Notes: generated by a model not told the origin, from the sequence alone. Positions 25,607 through 39,975 are shown, numbered from the stretch's first letter. The stretch is DNA of 64,000 nucleotides from Hypericum androsaemum (GCA_963995505.1 OZ023182.1:6130707-6194706); one strand, 5' to 3'. Numbers and translations are program-made.

Positions 25607-28600
25607 TATACCTGGCTCCTTTAGTATTATATGGTGATCACTATATAAAATTTTCATAATGGAAAAAATGAACCGTATAGTGTATGATCTATCATAAATT
25701 AAAATAAATAAAAACTTGTAACTATTAACTATATTAAATCATACTCGTGGAATAAGTAAAAAAATTTGGAATCATTTCCATCTGGATGTTAAAAAAGGCG
25801 ACTTTTTTTTTGAAGTTGTTTTTGCTGAGAGCCACTGAAATCGTCGCGTGCACGACATTACTAATTTCTCTTGTTGGAGTTTTAAGCGTCACACTTAATT
25901 TACAAATCTCTTCTTCTTCTTTTTGGTAAATATAATTTACAAATCTCTTGTTTTCTGAGGGTTACCTTCGGGGAAGATCAAGATTTACTTTGGTTTTTTG
26001 GGGTTTTATTTTCTTAACTAGGCAAAAGATCATCGAATTCACGTTACATACCTTGTGTAACTATTCATAATTCTTTTATCTATGCTTTCGTATAGGGCAC
26101 TATATAGTTTGGGGTTTGTATTATGGTGTTAAATTGCTCGGGTACCTTTTTTACATGTCGTGGGTATTCACCGAGTTTTAACACGAAATTGTGTTAACGA
26201 AGTCTGCAATTACAACTTTATATTCATACATTTATGTAACTACTTTATCATGTACTTACCCAAAAAAAGATGATCGATCAAATTATATTTTGATTCTTGA
26301 GGATAAGAAGCCCTGTCATGCTCGGGGATTTGTGGACAATCAAATTTAATTATTCGTCACTGGATATTATAGGATAGTATAATGTAGTACTTAAAAGTAC
26401 ACTTAAAGAGAAAAAACACATACGTAGTACTCAGCGAGAGGGTGGGAACAAGACAGGGAGGCACATGGGACTAAGGCCTATAGAAAATGCTGTAATTTGT
26501 CACCAAAAGGCAATTCTTGGCACACATAACAAGTTGCTCAAAATTTAATCATCAACGATGAAACTAGTCGATAAAAACCCAAAAATATTTGCTAGTTGGA
26601 TTTGAAAATTTACATGTCCTAAGATTAGCGACATAATGAGAATAGTCACGTCATGTAATATATAATTGGTAGGCAAATATTATAATTTCGTAAAATCTAG
26701 ATGATACATGAACTGTATCTAGTATTTCAAATTCGAGTTCGACATTTGTAATACACCGTTAATGATATGTTCTGAAAAAAACTTAAATAATTTAATTTTG
26801 GCTATTCATATTAACAAGATCTACCTCTTTTTTAGCAAATATCTTTAAAAAAATACAAGTTTTAATGCGCTTGACCATCGCGGACCTTTTCCACAACATT
26901 ATCACAACATTATTAGACAATTTTATTAACGAATTACATTACGATTAAAATGCTTTGCAACTATGTGTGTGTATATATATATTTATTTATTTATTGCATG
27001 TTGTAAGATGAAAGATTGTTCAAATCCAACAACTGTACTGTCGTCTTGGAGTTGGGCGACAAGAAAACGTCGGTGGATCGTCATCGCTTTCAAAAAACAT
27101 GTTTGTTTCGTCGTAGTAGGAATCAACGAAACATCCCGTCATATACGATTGGGACGACAATAAATGAATATATTGTACAAACTCGGAAGATGCTTGGAAA
27201 TCCAGAGTACTAATTTTCTTACCAAATTGTGTTTAAGAAAACATTATTCCGTAGTTAGCTATTGTAGTCGGACCAACCAAACCATTAGTTAACTATACCG
27301 CCTTGGTAGGAGATACCTTGACTAGTCAAATCTCCCACGTGGCAACTCCGCGATGGCGCCACATTGCCTAAAGATCTGGAGATCGAGCCCTAAAACCGTA
27401 ACTATGTTAAATTTCGATACAAAAAGTCTAATTTAATTAAAACCTGAATTAGTTGGCTAATAAACAAAGATAATTTTCAGCGGAAACATCTTTCATAATC
27501 TCTAGATAGATAATCTTTTAATAGACCGAGGGAAAAGTAGTTCGAATCCATAATACGCTCAGAGACATTGCTTTTGCTAAGCATAAGATAATACTGTGAG
27601 TTTCCGTCGACGGTATCTTATGCATGACAAAGTGAAAAAAAAAGAATTGTACAAATAACAAAGACAGGAATCTATTGAGATGACGATAAGAGACCATGTT
27701 TAGGAATTCATTGTGATTTGGGATATAAAATAAGTTATTAACTTTTTGTAGTCCACATATACAACAGGAAAGTGACATTACACGGCTCTTCGCTAAATGC
27801 TAAGTAGAAACTGAGACAATGAGCTGTTGTGCTATTGAAAAGCAGAAATCTTGTCTTAACAATGGAAGGGTATATTCCAAAAGCTGATAATCACTTTCAT
27901 GATAACGATGTTAATTAGTCATCGGATAAAGTCCAGTTGTAAGCTTCTATTAATGATAATCTCTTGACCTTTTCTGCTTATTCGTTTTTTCATCAACTTA
28001 TGTGTTAAGCTAGCTTCTATGTAGGTTCCCTTAATAAGTAGTTAAATAAATTATTGGCAGGTCTAAAGTTTCTATTGTAAAATGCTTAGTATGACAATGT
28101 TTTTTTATAACATTTGGAAAATTTACAACATATCGACCCTCTAGATCCGACTAAGATGCAGCCACACAAGACCGCGTGGAGCTAGGGTTAACATATCAAT
28201 AGTTCTTGTCAAAGAGAGAGAAAGAAATACGAGAGTGAACGAGGAGAGAAGAAGTGAAAGAAATAGGTTGAGAGAAATTTTTTTTTTAATATTTTGGAAA
28301 TTTTAAAATTAGTTATGATGGGTATTTTTATGTATTTTCAACTTAATTGTGTACAACTCGTTAGCCATTTATATTTTTAGTTTTTATCACCTGATATTCA
28401 AACATTGAGTCGACTAAATCAAATTCGAATCACTTAAAATTTTTGAAAGATAACAAAATCTCTAAAAAAAAATAACCGTTAGTTATATATATATATATAT
28501 ATCAAAGAACAAAATGTATGGTCTTTCATTGGCGGGGAACGCCTTTCCTTTCTCTCCACGTCTCTATAATTAATTTTAATGTTACCATGTGGGTCTTGAA

Positions 28601-31060
28601 GTTGCACCTCGAGAGTCATGTGATCCTATTCTTTTGTTTTCTACAAAATGTGATCTTATATGGGAAATCAAGTCTCATTTTGGCTACTGCCCCAGTCTTT
28701 GCTCACGGCGTTAAATATTGGAAGCACCAACCACAATTTAATATTTAATGTTTCGATTTTTCACATAATTTTTTAATTATTTTTAGGATCCTACTTTTAT
28801 ATCATCAGATCGCTGCATATCTTTACTCAGACGTACACAATATCTTGTGTTTTTCTCCCTCTAATTTGTGACTACTAACTGACGTGTAAGCACAAGATTG
28901 TGACAAATTTATGGAAGATAAAGATTTTTTTTAGGGATATGGAAGATAAAGATTAAAGCACGTCTTGACGTGCATGAAATTTTATGCGATGCGATGCGAT
29001 TATAATCTCTTAATTTCAATAATTATCACACGGAGAATAATGTTTAGCATGCGCGCATTACATTAGCAACATTCACATGTAAATAACCAATTTTTTAATA
29101 TACTTGTTGGAAATGGAAATCGTTTATCACATAGTTAATTATGAGTATGATAATTTATTTATAATTTGAAAATTTTACATATAAATTATTTTAAGATTTT
29201 TGACGGAATATGATAATTTTAACAAGGTATCAAAGTGGATTGAACATGGTTTGTTGTTGTTTACACCGCCGCGTATTTGACACATTAGAAAAATCAAAAT
29301 TTGTGCAAACTAAAAAAAACTATATATTTTAAATTTTTTTTTGGATATATGTACATATGAAACGAAGAAAACATGTCTATGTTGAGGACAACTAAGCATT
29401 AATCTCATACTATTATCCGATTCTGAAATCTGATTCTAATTAACGAATATGATATACGTTCCATCATCATCCAGCTATTTCTGCCGGATATATTCCATAG
29501 ATTACATTTCCCTAGATTTACATATATGACTACTTGATAATTTTTTATTTTTATTCTTTTGTGAGCTGTGTAAATACACAATGGACGGACACGTCGTAAA
29601 CAAAAATGGCTCAAAATTAAATTCTTCAAATTAGTGCCCTTGTGGGACACGCCAAATCAATTAACGACCAATTATTACACTGTAACGTGTGGAGTTTAAC
29701 GGTCAATTAACGGATTGACGTAACGAGTAAACGGATGTATACAAAAATTTATTTTAATTACGTCTATTGGATTGACTAATTTAGATTCGAGATAAGTGAG
29801 ACATTTGATATGTGGCAAAGCTTGCCTAACAATTATTTAACACTGTTACAATCTCAACGACTCGAATCCCTAAACTCGGTTAAACTAAAACAACGTCGTC
29901 AAATGTAAATGATTATTGGTGTATTCAAATTATATTTAATATACGTTAAAGTATTATAAACCGTCACATTTACCTTTTTTTTAATAGTAAATGGTCACAT
30001 TTACTAGCTCCGGCTAGCAAATTGACTGATGGAAAAGTACTTGAGTAGTAATTTAGTGGAATTTTAACGACAAAGATAAATCACGCAACACGACATGATA
30101 AAAATTTAGAAAATAGTTAACTTCCAATACTTTTTTCAACATTCGTGGGCGCTCGAAACTTTTATATTCAATAAATGTTATTATGAATTGAAAAAAAATT
30201 GACCTCATGTACACATCAAAAGTCCTACTAACTCGAAAAATTCTGGAAAAAGATGATCAAATTCTGGAAGTAGCTAAAGCTTACAAAATAAAACAAGTAA
30301 ACAAGAGCACGAGCAACCAGAGGAGTATTGATATTATGTGAAATTAAAATAGATATGCAATAATTAATAACACGTATATATAAATTGAAAAAAAAATGTT
30401 TGACGCCTAACCTCCCGTCAACCACCGTATATACTCCGAGTATGGATCTTATTATGGAAATCAATATAAACAAGGTGACGGAAGCAAACAGTTGTCATTG
30501 AGATTGAAATCCCGTCCCTGCAAAAAGAGGTATACATGTATAATATAAGATTATATATTTTTGTCTTGTGCTTACTCCAAACCAAGGTTTAAAAAAAGGA
30601 ATGGGAGACGATCTAGATTTTTCTATATTTTTTATGTGATTGGTTGGACCGTTAGTCGAATCGATATTTTTAAATATATTCTATTATTAATTATATTTAG
30701 TATTGAAAATTAAATAATTATAAATTATTCCCTAATTTATTGCAAAAATATCATTTACAAGTGACAAAATTTTAATTTAATAATTTTTAATCTAACAAAA
30801 CTCTTAAAAAAATTTGGACAATTTGATCTAGATCAGCCAATTTAAATGGGTGAGCTAATCAGGCAAACTGGTTGGGCAATCAGGCAATAACATTAACTGC
30901 CGGTCCATCTAGTTTTTGTTTATAAACGACCAATTCCACCTTTGGGTGACTGGCGGGATCACATTTTTCAAAACAATGCTTGGAGCAATCAATAATTGAT
31001 ATGTCCCTCCAATTTTTTAAATTTCTCATCAGCAAAACACTGCAACTTGTGGGGACTTTG
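25607..31060. other. Long gene-poor AT-rich region
   Basis: About 5.4 kb without a convincing gene. Open frames here are short and lack family signatures. Simple repeats occur, including (TA)n at about 28483-28502 and GCGATGCGATGCGATT near 28986. A possible element end, AACCAAGGTTTAAAA, lies near 30580, but I could not pair it. Confidence 0.55.
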
Positions 31061-31095
31061 CTATATATATATACACACACACATATGTGTGTGTG
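31061..31095 (+). promoter_or_regulatory. TATA-like run plus (AC)n/(GT)n palindrome
   Basis: CTATATATATATAC at 31061-31074 is a plausible TATA box for the ACC synthase gene 160 bp downstream. It abuts a perfect 22-bp palindrome (31074-31095), ACACACAT mirrored by ATGTGTGT. Promoter function is inferred from position only. Confidence 0.55.
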
Positions 31096-31236
31096 ATATA
31101 CTTGACTACCCATATAACAGCTAATTCACATTCAAAGCAAACAACAAATTCCCATCTCATCAGCTCTTTAAATTCTCTCTCGCCTGTTATACTTTTTTTT
31201 TCACGCAAACAAAGATCATTTGCAGTTAAAAATTAT

Positions 31237-33352
31237 ATGGACATTGAGATTGAGAAACCTAGCGTTGTTGGGCTATCAAGAGTTGCGGTTTCCGAGACTC
31301 ACGGAGAGGATTCTCCTTACTTCGCCGGCTGGAAAGCCTACGAGGAGGACCCTTATCATGAAGCAACCAATCCATTGGGAGTCATACAGATGGGACTCGC
31401 AGAGAATCAAGTAATTAAAATTTTGTTTTGGTCGTTAATTTGCATGTTTAGATGGTTTAGTTGCTAAAATTATACTAATGTTTGTGATTAAAAATTGTTT
31501 TGAGCAGGTTTCTTTTGATTTACTAGAAGAGTATTTGGAGCAGCATTCTGAAGCATCCAAGTGGGGAAATGGGTCACCTGATTTTAGGGAGAATGCCTTG
31601 TTTCAAGACTACCATGGTCTTCTCTCTTTCAGACAGGTAAATTGATGGAGATAAAGAATAATATTAGTTGTAGTTATTATTAGTCATGATCTATAGTTTT
31701 AGGATTATTATTATCTATAGTTTTAGGATTATTATTAAGAGTTTGATTTTTAGTAGGATTTTATGTAATAGGTTTATTTTGTTTCTTTATAAATAGTACA
31801 TATTGTCTATTATTTTAGGCTGTTGAATTGATTATAAAATTTAGGATTTTCCTACTTGTCTTGTTTTCCGATTGTTCTCTTGCGAGTCTACGGAACATGT
31901 CACTCTCTGGTGCATCATAAATAAAGATGCTCTACTTCCATTCCAGCTGTTAGTACCAGAAATCCACCCAACCGATTAATTTATATTCGAGTCGGTTTGA
32001 AAGCTAAAACAATTCACCCAATAATTGATCTAAGTTCTTGTTGGTGTATGTATATATTAATTAGGTGTAGCTTCTGACATTAATTCATATAATTCATTGA
32101 AAAAGAGGCTACTTTTTTGTATAAATATATTTTTTACACAAAGTTGCACCCGTCAGGAATTGAATCTGCATTTCCTTCAAATCCTATCTACGCTTCGTAC
32201 GATTAGAGGTGACTTCTGACATGAAAAATGAACTCTCCCATGAACAGGCTATGGCAAGCTTCATGGAGCAGATAAGAGGAGGAAGAGCCACTTTTGACCC
32301 TCACAGAATCGTCATAACGGCAGGCGCAACTGCAGCCAACGAGCTGCTCACCTTCATACTTGCTGATCCTGGGGATGCTTTGCTTATTCCCACTCCATAC
32401 TATCCAGGGTACGTAACCATCTTCAAAATTCCGTCCTCAATTACATTCGTTCGTTCATGCTCGGCTCTGAATTAGTCGTTTATCTTGTCGCTCCAGGTTC
32501 GACAGAGACTTGAGGTGGCGAACCGGAGTGAACATCGTCCCGATCCACTGCGACAGCTCCAACAATTTCCAAGTCACCCTCGAGGCAATGGAATTAGCCT
32601 ACAAGCAGGCGGAACTCCTGAACCTCAAAGTACGAGGCGTGCTCATAACCAACCCCTCCAACCCGCTAGGACTAACCATCCCCCGCTCCATCCTCGACAT
32701 GATCCTCGACTTCGCGGTCCGAAAGAACATCCACCTTGTGTCCGACGAGATCTACTCGGGCTCGGCGTTCACCCCCCTCGAATTCACAAGCATCGCGGAA
32801 GTCCTCGAGGCAAGAGGCTACAAGGACGCGGAGCGAGTCCACATAGTGTACTCCCTCTCGAAAGACCTCGGCCTCCCCGGGTTTCGAGTAGGCACCATCT
32901 ATTCCTACAACGAGGAGGTCGTCACGACCGCGAGAAGGATGTCTAGCTTCACCCTCATCTCGTCCCAGACACAGCAGCTCCTCGCTTCCATGTTGTCCGA
33001 CCAAAACTTCACCGCGAACTACATAAGCACGAACCGGGAGAGGCTGAGGAAGAGGCAAAGGATGATCATCCAAGGGTTGAACAAGGCGGGGATAGAGTGT
33101 TTACAAGGGAACGCCGGGCTCTTTTGCTGGATGAACCTAAGTCCGTTGCTTGAGAAACCCACGAGAGAAGGAGAATTGGCGCTTTGGAAATTGATTCTTC
33201 ACGAAGTGAAGCTTAATATATCTCCGGGATCTTCCTGCCATTGTACGGAACCGGGTTGGTTTAGGGTGTGCTTCGCTAATATGAGCGAGGTGACGCTGGA
33301 TGTTGCACTGGAGAGAATACACAAGTTCATGGATCGGAGGAGGGTCATTTGA
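31237..33352 (+). CDS. ACS7: 1-aminocyclopropane-1-carboxylate synthase, type III (ACS7-like)
   Basis: Four exons join in frame: 31237-31410, 31508-31636, 32248-32408 and 32497-33352, giving 439 residues. The enzyme converts S-adenosylmethionine to ACC with pyridoxal phosphate, the committed step of ethylene synthesis in the cytosol. Seen in order are [85 protein letters not shown] and the PLP lysine K277 in [14 protein letters not shown]. The protein stops directly after [10 protein letters not shown]. It therefore lacks the C-terminal MAPK/CDPK serine sites of type I and II enzymes and fits type III. Stability control via those sites is thus not expected. Intron 2 is long (611 bp) and AT-rich. 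Confidence 0.96.
31690..31737. repeat. Perfect 24-bp tandem duplication in ACS intron 2
   Basis: TCTATAGTTTTAGGATTATT plus ATTA is repeated exactly twice, at 31690-31713 and 31714-31737. The surrounding intron resembles AT-rich insertion sequence (TATA-like CTTTATAAATAG near 31788), but no element ends were found. Confidence 0.85.
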
Positions 33353-36300
33353 TATCGAAGAATCACCGTAAAAGTAATCGGAAGAGAAGGGTAGATCCAT
33401 TTTTCTTCTCCGATTATGATTATTTTTTTATGGCTCACCGCCATTTTGATTCTTTGATTGGGATATGGATGGAGTTGATTTGGAGGGCCCTTTGAAGAAT
33501 TGGTTTTCGTCGTAGACGTTAATTTATTGTTAAAAGCTAATTAATTATAAGATTCCTAGCAAATTGTTGTATTTTTTCTGGCTTTATTTATGAGCAAGTT
33601 TTCTACAAGCTCCATTTGTCGCGTTGTACTGTAACACTTCTCTAAGGAGGAGTTTTTACCTGTTCAAAGTTCAGTTTTTGTTGCATCTTTGATTTGTTCG
33701 ATATTTTATTATCGAAACATATATTAGTTGACTAATTTATGTTTGAGATCGACAAAATTATTCTAATTTTTTGAACTTAAATACGGGCAACTGGGATACC
33801 AAGAACCAAAAACATCCTTCCGATGACGAAATTAGGCTCTCGGTGCAATGGGATATTTTTTAAAAATCATAATCAGTTTCTCATAACCATTTTTAAAGGA
33901 AACCAGTCAAGTCCAAGAGTTTGACTAAGCCTTCCCTTAGCGGGACATGCAAGTATTTAAAAATAATACATTTTGGGTTGATGAAGGAGAATAAAATATA
34001 TTGCAAAGTTTGAAGAAGATCATGATAGGTGAGAAGTTGCTAGAGAAGAGATCATCACATCATAACATACAAGCTGCTATAAAACTACTTGGTTGCTTAA
34101 AAAGTTCAGCAACTTGAAGGTTTGACATCTGACACCTTTTTTGATAAATTTTTAGCATTCAGAATCGAACATCGTCGGTGTGTGATACATTGACCATGTC
34201 CAGATTTTATGTCAAATATATATTTTATGTCAAGATTTGACCCTTGATCATACTTTAATGTTCAAATCCTCGCTCAATATTTATCATCTTTCTTTTTTTA
34301 GAAGGAAAAAAAAACTTCAAAGTACAAGTTTATCATCTGAATTAGCTATCAAAGGCCGTCTTGTTACGATTATTGCAAATTTGATTAGCTAAGGTAACTA
34401 CAAGTTTTAATTGGTGGGTTTAATTATTACAAATTTCAACTTCAAAGTAGCTTTTCAGGAAGTCGTCCTGTGAAAATGGGATACATTTGTCAGGAGCTTG
34501 TGTAGCCGGCCGAAGAAATAATTGAAATTGGGCTTTGATTTTGCTGGTTAAATTGCGATCTCTTATGTTTACGAATTTAATGAAATGCAATTTTCGTCGA
34601 ACAATATTTTGTTTTTCAAGCCACATAGTACTCGAATAATTATTGAATCGACCGGTTCACATTAGATTGGCTAGAAGGTCAAATAGTGGCTAAATTTTTC
34701 ATACCAAGTTTTAATAGCACTATGTTTCCGAATTTGGAAATCGAGATATAATATTAAGATAAACAACATCATGTCAACAAATATAACTAAATGATGTCTT
34801 ATCATGTAATTAATAATTATTAATTATGGTTACATCAGAACAAAATATATACTGGAAGAGTTTTTTTTTCGAGAAAAAAAAAACGGAACGGTAACCATCA
34901 GACCAACTGGCGTGACTCGTCGTATCATAATAGGGCTTTTAACAAATTTCCTGAGTTTGTACGTTTACCCGGAGTATGCATTTTTAGCAGCACTTGGCTG
35001 AAAATTTCAACTAAAACTATTGAGAATATTTCGGGTCATATTTTACGAATGAAAAAATAGATTATAAAAAACACTCTTGAGTCTTACCGATTTTGAAAAA
35101 CATGCATATTAATAGTATGTTTGGGATCTCACCATACATACCTTACGTTTTGAAATTTTCTATGATTCTACAAGGTAAACTGTTTCTTTATTGTTAAAAA
35201 TCGTAGTCAATTCGAATTAGCTTAGCTATTGGTGATTTACTTTCACAATTAGGATGCCTGATTATGATGCAACCTTAGGAAAGCAACTCAATCTTTGAGT
35301 AATTTTAGATAGCAGCAGCATAATGAGCATGTAATATAAGTTTACTCCAATAAAAAGATATAGTTTTGGACCCAAATTTAAAAGTTTTGAATTTTTTTAA
35401 ACCTGTGATAAACCATAATACCGATCACAATCTTTCATACACTTCAAACAGTGACCATAATGTCAAAGGGCTTGTAGCCCAACAGTACATTATAAATATC
35501 TAGGATGTCAAATATTCAAATCTTTGCAATGTCATGGTGTCATACCCTAGTGGTCAAGGACGATACATCTAGTGTTCTCTTGCAATTCCATGTTTAATTA
35601 ATTAACTGTTTCAGATTAGCAAATCTATACCATTTTTTTAATAAGTAAATATTTTTTATTAAAAATATTTACAATTTACATATACAATAGTGTAAATTTT
35701 CTAGTTATAAAGTTTCTTCCTACAAATACGAAATTGCTGTTCCGAGCTTCAGTAAAAACGCGACCACGACAAAATCACGGCCAGCAAGTGTATTCATTAA
35801 GGTGAACACGATGATACATTGATAGAATTGGGCCCAAAGAGACCGACGAGGAGTTGTAACGAGGTATATAATGGGCCAAACAACATAAGAAGTTATGTTG
35901 TATGCAAAAACTTAGTCTGCCACCCTAATTATATATTTTTCGATACTTATTTAAATTCAAGAAATATAACATCCAATTTGTTAGGCTCTAATGAAATACC
36001 CGACCCGAATTTAGATAGTTTATTCGGGTAAATCTGGATACCAGTAAAAACCCTCCACACACAAGTATCAAGAGGCAGTAAAAGTGTAAAACCCATCGAA
36101 CTCTGCGCCTCTCTCTTTCCCTACCCTCCTCCTCCACCTCCACAGAAAATAGGTTAGCGGCGAGAGAGGCGAAAGACCTTCTCTCCATTACTCCCGAGGT
36201 AAATTTCCATTCTCTTTCTCGGATCTCTTCCCGATTGCTCTCAATTTAGGGTTGCTGCCGTTAGAATCAGGGATTAGTCGGTCGTTGAATTGAAATTGAC

Positions 36301-36361
36301 GTGTTCCTTATTTTATGGGTCTCTGTTTGTTGGTTAGGGTTTAGTAGGTGGAAGCTCTGCG
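33353..36361. other. Intergenic DNA between ACS and ATP synthase g
   Basis: The first ~250 bp is likely the ACS 3' UTR, and ~36050-36361 is likely promoter/5' UTR of the next gene, with CT-rich sequence before 36200. The remaining ~2.4 kb is AT-rich with no supported gene. Confidence 0.5.
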
Positions 36362-37346
36362 ATGGCTGCTAGGTTGAAGCAGCTGCAATCCAAGGCGTGC
36401 CAGGCGACGCAGTTCGTGTCGAAGCACGGATCTGTTTACTACAAGCAGTTGCTGGAGGAGAACAAGAAGTACATCCAGGAACCCGCTACCGTCGAGAAGT
36501 GCAACGAGCTCTCCAAGCAATTGCTCTACACCCGCCTCGCTAGGTCTTTATACCTACGCCCGCCCCTTTGATTGCTTGTGAAATGCTGCGTGTTTTCTGT
36601 GTGGCTATTTTGACTCGTCGGGGTCCGCTTTTGATTATTCTGTCGGTTGGATTAGTGATGTACCGCGATGTGCTTTTTGATTTGTTCCCAGGGAAGAATG
36701 ATCCTTATAATCGTTAGCGGGTCGTTGGCTGGCATCTTTCTCTAACGGTTCTACCTTCATTTGTCATCTGTCTCAGAAGCACACTTGCTATCATGGAAAT
36801 GATGTGCAATTCGGTTACTCTGCTGCTAGCGAATTATACATTTTTTATTATCTGAATTGTCTCCCTTCGATGTTGCCTTTAGGCTGTCAGTACTCTGGCT
36901 TGATAGTGGATGACGGTCTGCAGTAAGATGGCAAAGTGACTAGTTTGTATGCTTCTTTTGAGACATCTCATAATTCTCATTACATTGTTCATTGTTGATT
37001 GTTGATCCTTGATGTCTAGTCACTTATGCAACTGATGTTGAGCCTTCGATCTCATTTTAGCTATAGGAAACCTGAACTTGATTTAGGGCTTGTTCTTTAG
37101 CTTATCCAAAGCTGTTTGTATCCTCTTATCTGATATCTGTTATATTCATCTTGGTGTAGTGTCCCGAACCGCTATGAATCATTAAGGAAGGAACTTGATT
37201 ATGTGAAGGGCTTGTGGAAAAATAGGCAAGATCTGAAGGTTGAGGATGCTGGCATTGCTGCGCTATTCGGGTTGGAATGCTTTGCTTGGTACTGTGCTGG
37301 TGAGATTGTTGGAAGGGGATTTACTTTCACCGGTTATTATCCTTGA
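36362..37346 (+). CDS. Mitochondrial ATP synthase subunit g
   Basis: Two exons join in frame: 36362-36543 and 37160-37346, giving 122 residues, the usual plant length as I remember it. Subunit g sits in the membrane Fo part of the mitochondrial ATP synthase, near the dimer interface, and supports dimerisation and cristae shape in other eukaryotes. Seen are KLKQLQSKACQATQFVSKHG-like N-terminal sequence (actual start MAARLKQLQSKACQ), YYKQLLEENKKYIQEP, a PNRYESLRKELDYVKGLW segment, and a C-terminal membrane-like stretch with the glycine-containing CAGEIVGRGFTFTGYYP end. No cleavable presequence is obvious, as is common for this subunit. The 616-bp intron interrupts a serine codon. Confidence 0.93.
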
Positions 37347-38868
37347 AAAGGGACTGCCGTGGGAACATGTTTGAGGATTGGACATGTAAGCTTATGTTGT
37401 CACTTCTTGATTGAATGTGGGCACTTCTCTCGCAAATTTTTGTTTTTCTGCCAAATTTTGAAGCTGAGAAATCAGTTACTGTGATAGCTCAATAATCTTA
37501 CACCGGAAGAGGTTTAAGACCTTGTACTGGTCTTATCATTTGGTTGGCATCTTGGCTACTCTTATAATGATAGAATTGCTCAGATATGTTTCCCATTGGG
37601 TCGGGTCGGGTCGGTTATTTGTTGTGCTTGGCCTCTATCGTCTTCCGTCTCTTTTGGCACTCGGATTATGAACACGCTAATGTATGCTTCTCTAATTGGT
37701 AATACTTCCGGTCCTCCATCAAATCCTCATAAACTGTTTTTTTAGAACCTCATAAACTGTTAGTACCGTCACACCCACAATGGTACAGTGACTTGGTAGC
37801 GAATTTTGGACTCTAACTTGCTCAATTTTCTCAGAATCGATACTGATTGTATTCTTTGAATTGCATACATTCTACGAAATTAAGGTTCGGGGCTGAAATT
37901 TCGATCGTCGCGAGCTCCGCTGTGCTAGGTTCTTAAAGTGTGGCGAGTCCAAAATCTAGACTCATCCTCTGTGCGTATGCTTTGTTTGTGGGGTTTATGT
38001 CCTACACTTTTTAAGCTTGTTCGGCTTCTTCTAAGCCAGCAGACGCAATCAAGGATCGTCGAGGAGTGGCCTTAGTTTAGTGATGCAGTACATAGTTTGG
38101 CTAATCTTTAACAGTTCTGTTGTTAGATGGTTGTTTCTGCTGATGGAGCTCATCTCTTTGGGTAAGCAAGTGAATCCTCCTGATATAGAAACTATCTAGA
38201 AATTTATTTAACCGATTAATGCTGATTTGAGTTGGATATTAAACCCGAACTTTGTAATTTGACAAGAAGTTCATATCTTGATCACAATAAATAAACAGGT
38301 CAGGCTATCTCGAATAAAGCTTCCCTTTTGCATTTGACGTGAAATGTTGGTAAAGGTTGATGTAATAGTAAGAGCCGCGTTTTATTTTTTGAGGTTTAAA
38401 AATCAACGGGAAGATGGACGTCGCTGTCTGATATGGAAGATTTGTAAGAGACAAGCGATGCCGTGACATGGTTGCGCTTTCTACAGTTCGAGCAATGTCG
38501 GCCCCGTTTGGGTTTAGTATAATGTATGGTTACACCTAATCTCGACATTAGATCTATGCTCTTTCCCTTCTGGGGTAGTTCTAAGTTCCGTAAAATTTGG
38601 AATGGTAACAAAATTATTTCAAAAATAATGTTATGTTTTTTGATAAGTAATAATGTCATGTTTTTTGATAAGTAATAATGTTATGTTTCTAATGACTCGA
38701 AATTCTGAGTAAATTTTTTGAGAAAAAAATTTAGATGGTCTAGTTAAATTTAGATTAAATTTTGTTCTGAGAATAAACTTTTAGATTAGTTTATAATTTT
38801 AAGTTAAATTATATCAATTTTTTACTAATTAATCTAGATACTGGATCAAAAGAGTCTATTTAGATGGC
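37347..38868. other. 3' UTR and intergenic DNA
   Basis: The first few hundred bases are likely 3' UTR of ATP synthase g. The rest shows no gene or paired repeat ends. Confidence 0.5.
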
Positions 38869-38876
38869 CTAGTTAC

Positions 38877-39341
38877 CATGGTTTTAAAATCCGGCCCGGA
38901 GCTACGACCCGGAATTTCTACCGTTTTCCGGGTCGACCGGTCAGACCAAAATTATTTTTATTTTTAAATATTTTAAATAATATATATACACATATATATA
39001 TACACGCATATATATATATATATGGGTTAAAATAGACTTATTTTTTATTAAAAAAAGTAGACTTAATTTTTTATCTCTCCACTCTATAAATCTACTTATT
39101 TATTTATTTATTACTCTATAAACTTGTCAAATCAACTTTTTTTATCGAAAACCACCCAAAAAAGCCAATTTTGTCCATTTTTGTACAAACTGGGTTCAAC
39201 CGATCAGGGTGGACCTCAAAATTGGTCAGTCAGATCAGATTTGGTTCGGTTAGTACAAACCCCGGTCAAAAGCCTAAAAACAACCCAGTCTTGTGCCCGA
39301 TTCGTGGTCCAACCGATCGGACCGTATTTTTTAAAACCATG
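38877..39341. mobile_element. hAT-like MITE, 465 bp
   Basis: The ends are exact inverted repeats, CATGGTTTTAAAA and TTTTAAAACCATG, flanked by a perfect 8-bp target duplication CTAGTTAC (38869-38876 and 39342-39349). An 8-bp duplication is typical of the hAT superfamily. The interior holds (TA)n/(CA)n tracts and GC-rich segments near both ends (CCGGCCCGG left, CCGATCGGACCG right). No transposase is encoded. Confidence 0.9.
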
Positions 39342-39349
39342 CTAGTTAC

Positions 39350-39975
39350 AACCGACACTGAATTAAAATTCTTAAATATGATATTTAATAACGTAGTCAG
39401 GGCAAAGCGGTCATCCAGTGCCACCTGTTGACATTATTATTTAGTAATAATCTTGGTTCAATCACATCCAGGACGTGGGTCCAACTTCAAATAAAACAAC
39501 TAACCAGATGATCTTTCCATAAAATAAAAATAAGACGAATAAAGTTCACAATAATTCGAACCTAAATTAATTATTATAAACAAATTATATGGTTTCAAAC
39601 AATTAGGATTAGTCAAAAGTAGACCCCACACAGCACACGGTTAACCGCCGTGATTTTTCTCCTCCACCAAACGGTTGACCGCGTCGATTAGAAGCAAATA
39701 ACGGGAAGGAAGGAAGGAAGGAAGGGAGGAAGGGAAGCATTCCACGTGGGTATATTAATAAAACGATTCCGCGAACTTTCCTTACTTTTCAATTCCGCCC
39801 TCTTCTTCCTCCTCCTCGATTAGATTATTTCCTTCCTTCTTATCCCTAAGAACACAGAATTTAAGAAAACAAGAAGCGATAGATTGAAATCCAATTATTA
39901 ATTACCTCTCCCGATCCCGTAATTAAACCCTAGCTTTTTTCCTTTCCCGATTATTTCCGGATTGCTCTTTTTGAA
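39350..39975. other. Upstream region of the IST1-like gene
   Basis: Contains (GGAA)n near 39705-39735 and CT-rich sequence at 39790-39840, as in plant 5' UTRs. No gene is seen. Confidence 0.5.

Noticed and set aside
32485..32946. Second frame within ACS exon 4
   Set aside because: It is a shifted-frame shadow of the highly conserved ACS coding sequence.
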